Part shown: piece after piece, positions 16,101 through 24,384 of the stretch | Layout: each line of letters begins with the position of its first letter | Numbering within the stretch: the stretch's first letter is position 1 | Assembly (NCBI GenBank): GCA_019634615.1 | Contig: JAHCAZ010000004.1 | Location: 99,911 to 163,910 of the forward strand | DNA length: 64,000 nt | From: Opitutaceae bacterium | GTDB lineage: Bacteria > Verrucomicrobiota > Verrucomicrobiia > Opitutales > Opitutaceae | Direction of reading: 5' to 3' | Translations under genes and position numbers: made by a program | Notes under the pieces: model-generated | Seen by the model: only the letters and a program-made list of their open reading frames with translations | Told to the model about the DNA's origin: nothing | Databases searched by the model: none

Positions 16101-16789
16101 CCGCGGGCACCTCCCTCGCCCGCCACGAGCCCGTCGCCTCGTCGCGGCCGTGGGGCGAACTCACCGACCTCGAGGCCGTCCACGGCGTCGTGGATGGGCA
16201 CCGGGAGATGTTCGAGATCATCGTGCGCCGCTACAACCCGCGGCTCTACCGGGTGGGCATGGCCTATCTCCGCAACCATGCCCAGGCCGAGGATGCGATG
16301 CAGAACACCTATCTGAAGGCCTTTGTGAACCTGGGCCATTTCGAGGGCGCGGCGGCGTTCTCGACCTGGCTCACACGGATCATGATCAACGAGTGCCTGA
16401 TGATGATGCGCCGCCAGAAGACGGCCCCGCTCGGCGTGTTCGACCCCGACCGATTGCCGGCCGACGAGGAATCATTCGCGGCGCCCGCACGCGACCTGCT
16501 CGACACCGAGGAGTTGAAGGCCCTCCTCGAGCAGAGCATCCAGACGCTGCCCCGGGCGCACCGGGCGGTCTACATCCTGCGGGAAATCCAGCAACTCAGC
16601 ACGGCCGAGACCGCCGCCTGCCTGGGAATGTCGGCCGCCAACGTCAAAGTGTCGTTGCACCGCGCCCGCGAGGGCCTCAAGGCCCAGATTCTCAAGACGG
16701 CGGCGGGGCTGGAGCTGTTCGATTACTCGGCACCCTACTGCGATCCCATGACCGCACGGGTGATGGCCGCGGTCCAGGCGCTGGCCTGA
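16097..16789 (+). CDS. ECF-type RNA polymerase sigma factor
   Basis: 230 residues. Region 2 is visible as FEIIVRRYNPRLYRVGMAYLRNHAQAEDAMQNTYLKAF and FSTWLTRIMINECLMMMRR (read in pieces). Region 4 is IQTLPRAHRAVYILREIQQLSTAETAACLGMSAANVKVSLHRAREGLK. The start overlaps the nsrR stop by ATGA. No anti-sigma gene follows; the next two genes encode small membrane proteins. Coupling an ECF sigma to nsrR suggests a second layer of regulation in the same stress response. Confidence 0.9.
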   Translation: MTAGTSLARHEPVASSRPWGELTDLEAVHGVVDGHREMFEIIVRRYNPRLYRVGMAYLRNHAQAEDAMQNTYLKAFVNLGHFEGAAAFSTWLTRIMINECLMMMRRQKTAPLGVFDPDRLPADEESFAAPARDLLDTEELKALLEQSIQTLPRAHRAVYILREIQQLSTAETAACLGMSAANVKVSLHRAREGLKAQILKTAAGLELFDYSAPYCDPMTARVMAAVQALA

Positions 16790-16874
16790 CGCCGCGGGCC
16801 GACCGGGCGCGTAAGGGTGTAACCCTGCGCCCGCCGCCGCATCAAATGGAGTGAACCACAACCACCTCACTCCC

Positions 16875-17213
16875 ATGCTTACGACCACCATTGTTCTCTT
16901 CATCGTCGCCGCGCTCCTTGGTCTAGCCGTCGCCCGGCAGATCCTCAGCAAGAAGCCCACCGCGAAGGGCGTCGTCATCGCGCACGGCGCTTTCGGCGCC
17001 GCCGGCCTGATCGCGCTGATCTTTCACGCCGCGAGCAACCCGCACCGCCTTCTGACCACCGCCATCATCCTCCTGGTGGTCGCGGCCCTCGGCGGGTTGA
17101 TCGTCTTCGTCAACGACCTGCGCGGCAAGGTGGGGCCGCTCGGCCTCATCGTCGTGCACGCCCTGGTGGCGGCCGCGGCGGTGGCCCTCGTGCTGGTGGT
17201 CGCCATCAAGTGA
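16875..17213 (+). CDS. Small polytopic membrane protein
   Basis: About 112 residues from the ATG at 16875 (a GTG at 16851 would add eight). It has four hydrophobic helices with short basic loops (QILSKKPTAKG, NDLRGKVG) and histidines at the membrane edges (IAHGAFGAAG, IFHAASNPH, VVHALV). The His positions could bind heme or metal. It is followed 7 bp later by a DUF2231 gene and preceded at 85 bp by the ECF sigma gene, so it is probably part of the nsrR operon. I do not recognise a named family. Confidence 0.72.
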   Translation: MLTTTIVLFIVAALLGLAVARQILSKKPTAKGVVIAHGAFGAAGLIALIFHAASNPHRLLTTAIILLVVAALGGLIVFVNDLRGKVGPLGLIVVHALVAAAAVALVLVVAIK

Positions 17214-17220
17214 CCCGGCC

Positions 17221-17649
17221 ATGCGCATCCTCGGTCATCCCGGGCATGTGATGGTCGTCCACTTCCCGGTGGCGCTCTGGCCGGCGCATGAAGGCCTGCA
17301 TCTTTTCGCCTCGCACCTGCCGGCCGGGGCGGCCGCCAGCGTCGGTTTCTGGCTCCTCGCCGCCGGCACGGCCCTTGGCTGGCTCGCGGCGCTCCTCGGC
17401 CTGAGCGACCTGATGGAGCTGGCGCGGGAAAACGACGCACGACTGTCGAACGGCCTCATCCATGCGATCGTGAACGGCAGCGTCCTCGTCGGCTTCACGG
17501 CGATTCTCGCCCTCGAATATCGCGCCTTTCCCGCCATCGCGCACGGCCCCGGTTTCCTGGCCGGCGAAGCCGCGCTGATCATCGTGATGTTTGCCGGCAA
17601 CTACTTTGGCGGCGCCGTGGTCTGGTCCCGGCCGGCGAAGGCGTCGTGA
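17221..17649 (+). CDS. DUF2231 membrane protein
   Basis: 142 residues with four hydrophobic helices. The N-terminal LGHPGHVMVVHFPVALW is the DUF2231 hallmark (HPxH...HFP), a His cluster at the first membrane segment that may hold heme. NGLIHAIVN adds further His in helix 3. It lies 7 bp after the small membrane protein and is probably the last gene of the nsrR-sigma operon. The family has no settled function and is often found near redox and denitrification genes. Confidence 0.83.
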   Translation: MRILGHPGHVMVVHFPVALWPAHEGLHLFASHLPAGAAASVGFWLLAAGTALGWLAALLGLSDLMELARENDARLSNGLIHAIVNGSVLVGFTAILALEYRAFPAIAHGPGFLAGEAALIIVMFAGNYFGGAVVWSRPAKAS

Positions 17650-17667
17650 AGGGCTGGGGCGATCTTA

Positions 17668-17690
17668 TTGCTGCATTTGCAATCTATCTT
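17668..17690. promoter_or_regulatory. NsrR-like binding site 3
   Basis: CTGCATTTGCAATCTATCTT matches the NsrR pattern at about 17 of 23 positions by hand count, weaker than sites 1 and 2. It lies 65 bp before the DUF3088 start, in the gap after the DUF2231 gene. Confidence 0.55.
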
Positions 17691-17755
17691 TAATGGGCCC
17701 TAGTTTCCCTGCCGCGCGGCTCGGCCGCGGCTGAGCCGCCCGCGGCTTCCCTCTT

Positions 17756-18100
17756 ATGAACCAAGACAGACTGTATCTCCTCAAGCCCGACTTTGCCGAC
17801 CAGGGTCGGACGTATTACTGCCCGGGTTGCGCGGAACTGCTCGGGGTCCTGGAATTCTATCCCAAGCTGAAGCGCCAGATCGAGATCCGCTGGGTGGACT
17901 TCCCCCGCCCCCGGCCCGAACTCGCCGCACTGCTGGGCAAGGACTACCAGAGTTGTCCCGTGTTGGTCCTGCACGCCGTGCCGCAGCAACCGCCGTCGTC
18001 GCTCAAGGTGCAGTTCGCCAACGGCCATTCCTTCGTGTCCGGCGCCCGCGAGATCGGCGAATACCTGGCACACATGCGCGACATTGGCCTGCCCCATTGA
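17756..18100 (+). CDS. DUF3088 thioredoxin-like protein
   Basis: 114 residues resembling DUF3088: LYLLKPDFADQGRTYYCPGCAELLGVLEFYP, with CPGC in the position of a thioredoxin active site. SCPVLVL follows in the cis-Pro region, and a terminal EIGEYLAHMRDIGLPH helix ends the protein. It is a cytoplasmic redox-fold protein of unknown activity. NsrR-like box 3 upstream places it in the nitrosative-stress set. Confidence 0.82.
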   Translation: MNQDRLYLLKPDFADQGRTYYCPGCAELLGVLEFYPKLKRQIEIRWVDFPRPRPELAALLGKDYQSCPVLVLHAVPQQPPSSLKVQFANGHSFVSGAREIGEYLAHMRDIGLPH

Positions 18101-18156
18101 AATACCTACCTCGACCCGGAACTCTCCTCCGAGGGGGTTAAATTGGGCGTGCGTTT

Positions 18157-18885
18157 TTAGCGGAGCAGCGTGGCGGCGTCTTGGACGGACATCGGCATTG
18201 CGCGTTCGCTGTCCGCTGGACGGGTCTCAGCGTCCTCTGTTGGCGAGGTTTGCTTGTAATGAGTGTAGAGCGAGCGGACGTGCTTGAGATAGTCTCGCTG
18301 CGTGTCGGATTTTTGAACATCCTCGAGGCCGTCCAGCCAATCCTCGAGCATGCGGGGGGTGATCTCGTCCAGTCGGCTGATGGCAAAGGCTTCCTTGAAT
18401 CGATCCAACTTCACTCGTTTCTGCCGGAGCGTGTTCTTCTTGATCAGCTTTCGATCAAAGCGCCGATTTTGCTCGGTCATGAAATCGTCGACTGCTTTTC
18501 GCACCAGGAGATCGCAAATCGGGCGCCCTGCGGATTGCCGCCACTGTTTCCAACCGTCCAAGATTACGAGCGGTGGCACACTGCCGGCGGCTTCTTTAAA
18601 AACACGCCACTCGCGCAACTCGTTTGGCGTCGGCACATCCGTAAGGGTGCCGTGACGGCGCGCCGAGTTTAGCTCGATGACTTTTGCTTCGAGTTTCTCG
18701 AGCGAGTTGAACCACTCGCTCGTCCGCTGTCCTTTGACGCTCCATTGGACACCAAATTTTTTCTCGCGCAGCGGACGGACCGGAAGCAACTGGACTCCCC
18801 GCACCGGCTTCGTGCGGATCGACGGCCTGGGGAGTTTGGGCTCCCGTTTACGCTTCCCTTGGGAGGGGGCAAACCCGTTTGGCAA
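18157..18885 (-). pseudogene. Truncated tyrosine-type integrase (N-terminal and core-binding parts only)
   Basis: 242 residues: a basic N-terminus (GKRKREPKLPRPSIRTKP), an arm-type domain (FGVQWSVKGQRTSEWFN), and a helical SAM-like core-binding domain (about 135-225). The frame stops just where the catalytic domain should begin (MSVQDAATLLR then TAA), so none of the R-H-R-Y catalytic residues exists. It lies 49 bp from the 3' end of tRNA-Ala, the usual integrase position, and is AT-richer than its neighbours. It is most simply the decayed remnant of an island or prophage integrated at the tRNA; a standalone DNA-binding relic is the alternative. Confidence 0.7.
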
Positions 18886-18908
18886 TGGCTGTTACCTATG
18901 AAAAAGGA

Positions 18909-18931
18909 AACCCCCGGAGTTGCCGGGGGTT
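18909..18931 (-). terminator. Intrinsic terminator of the tRNA-Ala transcript
   Basis: AACCCCCGG-AGTTG-CCGGGGGTT is a perfect 9-bp stem immediately 3' of the tRNA on the minus strand, followed by a T-rich run (TTTCCTTTTT as read on that strand). Confidence 0.85.
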
Positions 18932-18934
18932 AAT

Positions 18935-19010
18935 TGGTGGACCCTAGCGGGTTCGAACCGCTGACCTCCTCAATGCCATTGAGGCGCTCTACCAACTGAG
19001 CTAAGAGCCC
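18935..19010 (-). tRNA. tRNA-Ala (anticodon GGC)
   Basis: A 76-nt cloverleaf on the minus strand. The acceptor is GGGCTCT pairing with AGGGTCC, with CCA encoded. The D-arm is GCTCAGTTGGTAGAGC, the anticodon stem CCTCA/TGAGG with loop ATGGCAT (anticodon GGC), and the T-loop TTCGAAC. It is followed by a terminator and the integrase remnant. Confidence 0.96.
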
Positions 19011-19075
19011 AAACTGCTGACTGAGAGGTCAAAAAATCAGTGTTCCGCCACCGAATGCAAGGACTTTTTGTCGGG

Positions 19076-19123
19076 GCGGCTTAATGCCGCGAACGGGGGC
19101 GCAACATCGCGGCATAAAGCCGC
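19076..19123. terminator. 17-bp inverted repeat, probable terminator of the Tol-type operon
   Basis: The left arm GCGGCTTAATGCCGCGA (19076-19092) pairs with the right arm TCGCGGCATAAAGCCGC (19107-19123) with one mismatch. It lies 3 bp beyond the TonB/TolA-like stop on the minus strand. It may also belong to the hairpin-repeat families seen elsewhere in the window. Confidence 0.55.
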
Positions 19124-19125
19124 TC

Positions 19126-20007
19126 CTACTCCTCTTCCTTCATCTTGAAGGTCACGACCCAGACATCGCTCTTGTTGTTCGGGGTCGGGCCGATGGAGCG
19201 GACGCGGGCGAAGGCCTCGAGGACGCTGCGGTCGAACTCGGAGGAGCCCGAGGAGCGGACAATCTTCACGCCGGACAGCGTGCCGTCGGCGGCGATGCGA
19301 AACTCGACCTCGGCCTCGAGGAGGTCGCTCAGGCCGGACGGTTTCTCGTGCGCGGCGCGCAGGCGTTGCAGCAGGAGGGCGATGTAGCTGTCGAGGGCGC
19401 TCTGCTCGGCGCGACTCAGCGCCTTGCCGCCGGCGCCACCGGTCTTGTTGTTGACCGAGCCGCCGACGACACCCTTCGCGATGCCCTCGGCGTCGATTCG
19501 CGCGACCTTCGGATTCACGGCGCCTCCTTTGGGCTGAGTCTTGCTCTTGTTGAGCTTGTCGAACTCCGCCTTGCTGATGCGTTTCGCCTCGGCCTCGCGC
19601 TTCTTGCGGTCGGCCTCGACGAGGCGCTTCTCGCGTTTGCTGGCGATGCGGAGCACGTCCTTCGTGTAATTGGGTGTCTTGGTCTCGACCGGCTTGACCG
19701 CGGCCTTGGGGGCGGGCTTCTCGGGGGCGCGCTCGATGACCGGCTCGGGCGGCGCCGGCTCGGGCTCGGGGGCGGGTTTGACCACCGGTGCCGGGGGCGT
19801 GGGCACGTTGAGCTTGATGCCCGGGGTGCCCAGCGCGGGCGCCTCGGTGGCCATGTAGTTGTCGCCCTCACCCGCGACGAGCTCGAAGATCTTGGGCTGC
19901 TCCTTCACCTGCGTGTGCATGGCGAAGGTGAAGAACAGGACGAGGGCGACGATCGCTCCGTGCAGCGTGAGCGACAGCATGAACGCGCCTGGTGAATTCG
20001 CCCGCAT
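19126..20007 (-). CDS. TonB/TolA-family energy transducer
   Basis: 293 residues. One N-terminal membrane anchor (FMLSLTLHGAIVALVLFFTFAM), then a Pro/Glu/Ala-rich span across the periplasm (PAPEPEPAPPEPVIERAPEKP). A charged Lys/Glu/Arg helical section (REKRLVEADRKKREAEAKR) follows, and the C-terminal TonB/TolA domain is at about 215-293 (EAEVEFRIAADGTLSGVKIVRSSGSSEFD). The charged coiled-coil is more TolA-like than TonB-like. It sits 4 bp after the TolR/ExbD gene, completing a QRA-type operon that couples the proton gradient to envelope function. Confidence 0.85.
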   Translation of the reverse strand: MRANSPGAFMLSLTLHGAIVALVLFFTFAMHTQVKEQPKIFELVAGEGDNYMATEAPALGTPGIKLNVPTPPAPVVKPAPEPEPAPPEPVIERAPEKPAPKAAVKPVETKTPNYTKDVLRIASKREKRLVEADRKKREAEAKRISKAEFDKLNKSKTQPKGGAVNPKVARIDAEGIAKGVVGGSVNNKTGGAGGKALSRAEQSALDSYIALLLQRLRAAHEKPSGLSDLLEAEVEFRIAADGTLSGVKIVRSSGSSEFDRSVLEAFARVRSIGPTPNNKSDVWVVTFKMKEEE

Positions 20008-20011
20008 CGCT

Positions 20012-20440
20012 TCAGTCCGTCGTCTGGGTGTCGAACGTGATCTTGCTCAGGTTGTGCTTCTTCAACTCGTCCATCACCGTGATGACCTTCTGGTACTGTA
20101 GCGTCCAATCGGCCCGCAGTCGAATCACCGGCGGCTTTTCCTTCTTGGCGGCCTCGGCGAGGAGCTCGGAGAGATCGCGGAAATCCACCCGCTTGCTGCC
20201 CCAGTAGTATTCGCCGGCCTTGTTGATCGAGATGGTCTGGAAGGTCAGGTCCGGATCGGGCTTGTCCTGCTGCCGCTTCGATTCCGTCGGGAGATTCACC
20301 TGGATCGTCTGCTCCTGCTGGATGAGCGGCGTCGCGATCATGAAGATGATCAGCAGCGTGAACGCCACGTCGATGAGATTGGTGACGTTGAGCTCCGAGA
20401 GCGGATGCTGAACGTGGCGCCGTCTGAAAGTTCTGGCCAT
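20012..20440 (-). CDS. ExbD/TolR-family protein
   Basis: 142 residues. It has one N-terminal transmembrane helix containing the conserved Asp (NVTNLIDVAFTLLIIFMIATPL) and a periplasmic domain ending in VITVMDELKKHNLSKITFDT. It is the second gene of the Q-R-A-type operon, 14 bp after the ExbB/TolQ gene. With it, the protein forms the proton channel that drives the TolA/TonB-like partner. Confidence 0.9.
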   Translation of the reverse strand: MARTFRRRHVQHPLSELNVTNLIDVAFTLLIIFMIATPLIQQEQTIQVNLPTESKRQQDKPDPDLTFQTISINKAGEYYWGSKRVDFRDLSELLAEAAKKEKPPVIRLRADWTLQYQKVITVMDELKKHNLSKITFDTQTTD

Positions 20441-20454
20441 GGGTCAGCTCCCGT

Positions 20455-21156
20455 TCACTTGCTCTCGAGCTCGAGACGGTCGGCGAGCGCGCTCGCGTAG
20501 TTTTCCAGCTCGGTGATCAGGTTCTTGGTCGTGCTGAGCAGGAAGTTGTAGCCGAAGAGCGACGGGATGGCGACGAGGAGGCCGGCGACGGTGGTGAGCA
20601 GCGCGGCGGAGACGCCGGGGGCGAGGGTCTGGATCGTGGCGGTCTGCTGCATCGAGACGGCGCCGAAGGCCTCCATGACGCCCCAGACGGTGCCGAGGAG
20701 GCCGAGGAACGGGGCGCCGGTCACGATGGAGGCGAGGAAGATCATGCTCGCCTCATAGCGCAGCGTCTGGCGCGCAAGTGCGCGCTGCAGCGCGTTCTCG
20801 GCGTGCTCGAGGCGGGAGCGGCTCGTGTCGGTGCCGCGCTCCTTGTTGATCGCCGCGGCGCGCCAGTAGCTCTCGACCGCGTCGGCGAACAGGTCCGCGT
20901 ACGGGATCGAGCGGCGGTGCCGGAAGGATTCCGGCAGGTCGAGGAGCGAGCGCTGGTCGCGCAGGTGGCCCTCGAAGGCGTAATTGAGCGACTGCAGCCG
21001 CTTCAGCTCAAAGTGCTTTCCGAACATGATCGTCCACGCGATCAGGCTGAACACCGCGAGGCCGACGGTGATGACCTGGCCGACGATGTCGCATTGCAGG
21101 AAAACCTGGATGATGTTGACGGTGGCGAGCAAGGGGGAGGCGGGCAGCACGGACAT
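20455..21156 (-). CDS. MotA/TolQ/ExbB proton-channel protein
   Basis: 233 residues from the ATG at 21156, which has a GTGGAG-like ribosome site 5' of it; the ATG at 21189 is less likely. Three membrane helices are visible: VGQVITVGLAVFSLIAWTIMFG, GAPFLGLLGTVWGVMEAFGAV and LLTTVAGLLVAIPSLFGYNFLL. The middle pair is the TolQ/ExbB signature. It leads the operon and is divergent from a PfkB-type kinase gene. Confidence 0.92.
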   Translation of the reverse strand: MSVLPASPLLATVNIIQVFLQCDIVGQVITVGLAVFSLIAWTIMFGKHFELKRLQSLNYAFEGHLRDQRSLLDLPESFRHRRSIPYADLFADAVESYWRAAAINKERGTDTSRSRLEHAENALQRALARQTLRYEASMIFLASIVTGAPFLGLLGTVWGVMEAFGAVSMQQTATIQTLAPGVSAALLTTVAGLLVAIPSLFGYNFLLSTTKNLITELENYASALADRLELESK

Positions 21157-21268
21157 GGGCTCCACAGTTGGGGCTTTTATTAAACGCATTCAACGGAAAA
21201 TGCCGACCGCGGCGCGCGAATCTGGTTGCCGGCGCCGGCCGGTGAATTTTCGCTGGCCGCCTTCATCC

Positions 21269-22381
21269 ATGGACTTCAAAACCCGCACGCTGCAGCAGCT
21301 CCGCGAACATCGCGCCGCCCGGCAGGGCAAGCGCGCCCTGGTGGGCTTCGACGGCTTCGTCGACACCATCGTGACGCCCGTGGCGCTCCGGGCCGGCCAA
21401 GGGGAGAATTTCACGCCCATCGGCACCATCGCCGAGTTCGGCCAGCGCATCACCGCCGCCGCCGGCAAGAGCACGAACCTCGAGTTCTACCCCCGCCTCG
21501 ACAAGCTGGGCGGCAACGGCCCGATCATGGCCAACGCCCTCCTCGCCCAAGGGGCCGCGATCACCTACGTCGGCGCCCTCGGCAAGACCGCCATCCACCC
21601 CGTCTTCCAGGAAATGGCCGCCCACGCGACGACCGTCTCGCTCTGCGACCCGGCGCACACGACCGCGGTCGAGTTCACCGACGGCAAGCTCATGCTCGGC
21701 ATGATGCGCAGCCTCGACGAGATCACGCCGGAGAAGATCCACGCGGTCATGGGCAGCGACCACTACCGCGCCGCCCTCGGCGCGGCCGACCTCATCGCCG
21801 TGGTCAACTGGACGATGATCCCCAATCTCACCGCCGTGCTGGTCGACCTCGTCCAGCACGTGCTGCCGCAGGTGCCGGTCAAACCCGGCCGCCGCTTCTT
21901 CTTCGACCTCGCCGACCCGGAGAAGCGCTCCGCCGCCGACCTGGTCTATGCCCTCGAGACCATCGGCAAGTTCGAGCAGTTCGGCCGCGTCACGCTCGGC
22001 CTCAACCTCAAGGAAGCCCAGCAGGTGTTCACCGTCCTCGGCTTCGGCGTCGAGACGGAGACGGAGAGCGGCCTGCGCGCCATGGCCGAGAAGATCCGCC
22101 AGCGCCTCGACCTGACCACCGTCGTCATTCACCCCAAGGAATCCGCCGCCTGCGCCACCCGCGAAGGCACCTCCTGGGTGCCAGGTCCCTACGTCGCCCA
22201 ACCACTCATCACCACCGGCGCGGGAGATCATTTCAACGCCGGCTTCAGCGCCGCGCAGATCCTCGGCCTCTCCCCCGAGTGCTGCCTCACCGCCGGCGTC
22301 TGCACCAGCGGCCATTACGTGCGCACCGGCCAGAGCCCGACCGCGGCCGATCTGGAAACCTTCCTCGCCAACTGGAAATAA
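21269..22381 (+). CDS. PfkB-family carbohydrate kinase
   Basis: 370 residues of the ribokinase superfamily. GFDGFVDTIVTPV opens the fold, LGGNGPIMANALLAQGAAITYVGALG is the substrate-binding region, and LITTGAGDHFNAGF holds the catalytic Asp and the anion hole. The frame is open far upstream, but the ATG at 21269 begins the recognisable domain. It is followed 17 bp later by tmk and is divergent from the Tol-type operon. The sugar or nucleoside substrate cannot be read from sequence. Confidence 0.88.
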   Translation: MDFKTRTLQQLREHRAARQGKRALVGFDGFVDTIVTPVALRAGQGENFTPIGTIAEFGQRITAAAGKSTNLEFYPRLDKLGGNGPIMANALLAQGAAITYVGALGKTAIHPVFQEMAAHATTVSLCDPAHTTAVEFTDGKLMLGMMRSLDEITPEKIHAVMGSDHYRAALGAADLIAVVNWTMIPNLTAVLVDLVQHVLPQVPVKPGRRFFFDLADPEKRSAADLVYALETIGKFEQFGRVTLGLNLKEAQQVFTVLGFGVETETESGLRAMAEKIRQRLDLTTVVIHPKESAACATREGTSWVPGPYVAQPLITTGAGDHFNAGFSAAQILGLSPECCLTAGVCTSGHYVRTGQSPTAADLETFLANWK

Positions 22382-22398
22382 CCCGCCAAGCTGACGTG

Positions 22399-23049
22399 AT
22401 GCCCCTCAAACAGAAACCGAGCGGCCGCCTGATCTCCTTCGAGGGCTCGGAAGGCAGCGGCAAGTCCACCCAGATCTCCCTGCTCGCCGCCCACCTCCAG
22501 AAGGCCGGGCGCGATGTCGTGACGACCCGCGAACCGGGCGGCACCGAGATCGGCGAGCAGATCCGCAACATCATCGTCCACAACTCCCGCGGCGACGAGA
22601 TGTGCCCGGAGACGGAACTCCTCCTCTTCACCGCCGCCCGCGCCCAACTCGTCCGCCAGGTCATCGCCCCCGCCCTGCTCGCCGGCAAGTTCGTCCTCAG
22701 CGACCGGTTCCTCGATTCCTCGACCGTCTACCAGGGCATCGCCCGCAACCTCGCGCCCGATCCGGTCAACCAGATCAACCGCTTCGCCGTCGGCAACGTC
22801 ATGCCCGACGTCACCGTCGTGATCGACGTCCCCACCGAGGTCAGCCTCCAGCGCCTCAAGCGGCGCGTCACCGACCTGCCCGACCGCATGGAGCGCCAGA
22901 ACATCGATTTCTACACGAAGGTCCGCGAGGGCTACCTCCTGCTGGCGAAGAGCATGCCGGAACGCGTGATCCTCGTCGACGGCACGCACTCCACCGAGGT
23001 CGTCGCCCAGACGATCTGGGAGCACGTCAAGGTCCGCCTCTTCGGCTGA
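22399..23049 (+). CDS. tmk: Thymidylate kinase
   Basis: Phosphorylates dTMP to dTDP for DNA synthesis. 216 residues: P-loop FEGSEGSGKSTQ, the substrate DR motif in VLSDRFLDSSTVYQG (with TTREPGGTEIG before it), and the lid RVTDLPDRMERQ. It lies in a pfkB-tmk-holB run with spacers of 17 and 7 bp; the tmk-holB pair is a common bacterial arrangement. Confidence 0.95.
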   Translation: MPLKQKPSGRLISFEGSEGSGKSTQISLLAAHLQKAGRDVVTTREPGGTEIGEQIRNIIVHNSRGDEMCPETELLLFTAARAQLVRQVIAPALLAGKFVLSDRFLDSSTVYQGIARNLAPDPVNQINRFAVGNVMPDVTVVIDVPTEVSLQRLKRRVTDLPDRMERQNIDFYTKVREGYLLLAKSMPERVILVDGTHSTEVVAQTIWEHVKVRLFG

Positions 23050-23056
23050 GTTCCCC

Positions 23057-24013
23057 ATGTCGCCCCGGGTTGAATGGCCTGCCGCCCTCGCCGGTTCGCC
23101 CGCGGTCTCGGTCATCGAGGCGGCCATCGCCAAGCAGCGCCTCTCGCACAGCCTGCTGCTCCACGGTGACGACCTGCCGACGCTCGTCCTGATCGCGCAG
23201 GCCATCGCCGACCGGCTCCTCAACCCGCCCGGCGCCAAGGCGCAATTCGGCCCCGCGCAGCACCCCGACTGTTTCAGCCTGCGCCCGGCCGGCAAGATGC
23301 GGCAGATCGGCGCCGAGGCGACGCGCGCCCTCATCGCCAAGGTCCAGGTGTCGGCCAGCGTCGCCACCCGCAAGGTCGCCATCCTGCACGAGGTCGACCG
23401 CATGAATCTCGCCGCGGCCAACATCTTCCTCAAGACCCTCGAGGAACCCCCGGCGCACACCACGCTGCTCCTGCTGACGACGCGGCCCTACGCGCTCCTG
23501 CCCACGATCCGCAGCCGGGTGCTGCATTTCCGTTTTCCGTCGGCCGCCCTGCCGCTCGAGCAGCCCGGCCTGCAGGCCTGGCTGGGCGATTACCGGGAGT
23601 GGCTCGGCCGCCTCGCCGAGGGCGTGGGCGACAAGCGCAATGTCGCCGACCATGTGTTCACCGTTTACGGCCTGGTCGCACGCTTCAATGCGCTCCTCGA
23701 CGCCGCGACCGCCGCGGCGTGGGAAACCGAGAAGACCAAGCTGCCGCCCGACATCGAGGAGGACGAGCAGGTCGCGATCGAGACCGGCCTCGCGAACGGC
23801 CTGCGCGCGCGCATCTTTGCCGAGCTCGAGCGGGCCACGCGGGAGTTCGCCCTGCCCCGCCTCAAGGCCGGCGACGCCGCGACGCGCGCCGCGTTGATCG
23901 GCGCCATCGCCCAGCTCGAGCATGACGTCGGCCTCCTGCGCCTGAACCTCAACGAGGCCGCGGCGCTGGAGCATTTCCTGCTGAGTTCGCTCCGCCTGTG
24001 GGCGAAGCGGTGA
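23057..24013 (+). CDS. holB: DNA polymerase III clamp-loader subunit delta prime
   Basis: 318 residues. The AAA+ clamp-loader fold is recognisable by LSHSLLLHGDD, VAILHEVDRMNLAAANIFLKTLEEPP (Walker B region), and LLLLTTRPYALLPTIRSRVLHFRF with the SRC-like sensor motif reduced to SRV. The P-loop is degenerate, as in delta prime. It follows tmk by 7 bp and is terminated by a hairpin-rich repeat region. Confidence 0.9.
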   Translation: MSPRVEWPAALAGSPAVSVIEAAIAKQRLSHSLLLHGDDLPTLVLIAQAIADRLLNPPGAKAQFGPAQHPDCFSLRPAGKMRQIGAEATRALIAKVQVSASVATRKVAILHEVDRMNLAAANIFLKTLEEPPAHTTLLLLTTRPYALLPTIRSRVLHFRFPSAALPLEQPGLQAWLGDYREWLGRLAEGVGDKRNVADHVFTVYGLVARFNALLDAATAAAWETEKTKLPPDIEEDEQVAIETGLANGLRARIFAELERATREFALPRLKAGDAATRAALIGAIAQLEHDVGLLRLNLNEAAALEHFLLSSLRLWAKR

Positions 24014-24025
24014 GCTGAGGTCTTT

Positions 24026-24382
24026 GCACTGAAAGTGCAGCCCATAACAGCCCGGGGTGAAACCCCGGGAATTGGCACCCGGTTTGATGCGAGGGCTGTA
24101 AGCCCGCTCCATAGGTCGGGCTTTCAGCCCTCGCCTTCATTCCCACGGATTTCCTGGGGCGTTGCCCCAGGCTGTAATGGGGCGCGCCGTTGGCGCTGGT
24201 AGAGGATAGCGCACTGAAAGTGCATTCCATAATAGCCCGGGGTGAAACCCCGGGAATTGGTACCTGATTTGATACGAGGGCTGTAAGCCCGTTCCATGGG
24301 TCGGGCTTTCAGCCCTCGCATCCGAACACATCGGATATCCTGGGGCGTTGCCCCAGGCTGTTATGGGGCGCGCCATCGGCGC
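24026..24382. repeat. Two tandem copies of a six-hairpin intergenic module
   Basis: This gene-free stretch between convergent holB and the rRNA methyltransferase holds two copies of a module with period 185 bp (24026 and 24211). Each contains, in order, GCACTGAAAGTGC, a CCCGGGG/CCCCGGG hairpin, GGGCTGTAAGCCC, GGGCTTTCAGCCC, CTGGGGCGTTGCCCCAG and a GCGCC/GGCGC hairpin. All have 2-5 base loops. The copies differ at scattered bases. It may double as a bidirectional terminator. Confidence 0.85.
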
Positions 24383-24384
24383 TA

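Noticed and set aside
24026..24382. CRISPR array
   Set aside because: Only two long units with internal hairpins, no short regular direct repeats and no unique spacers; no cas genes in the window.
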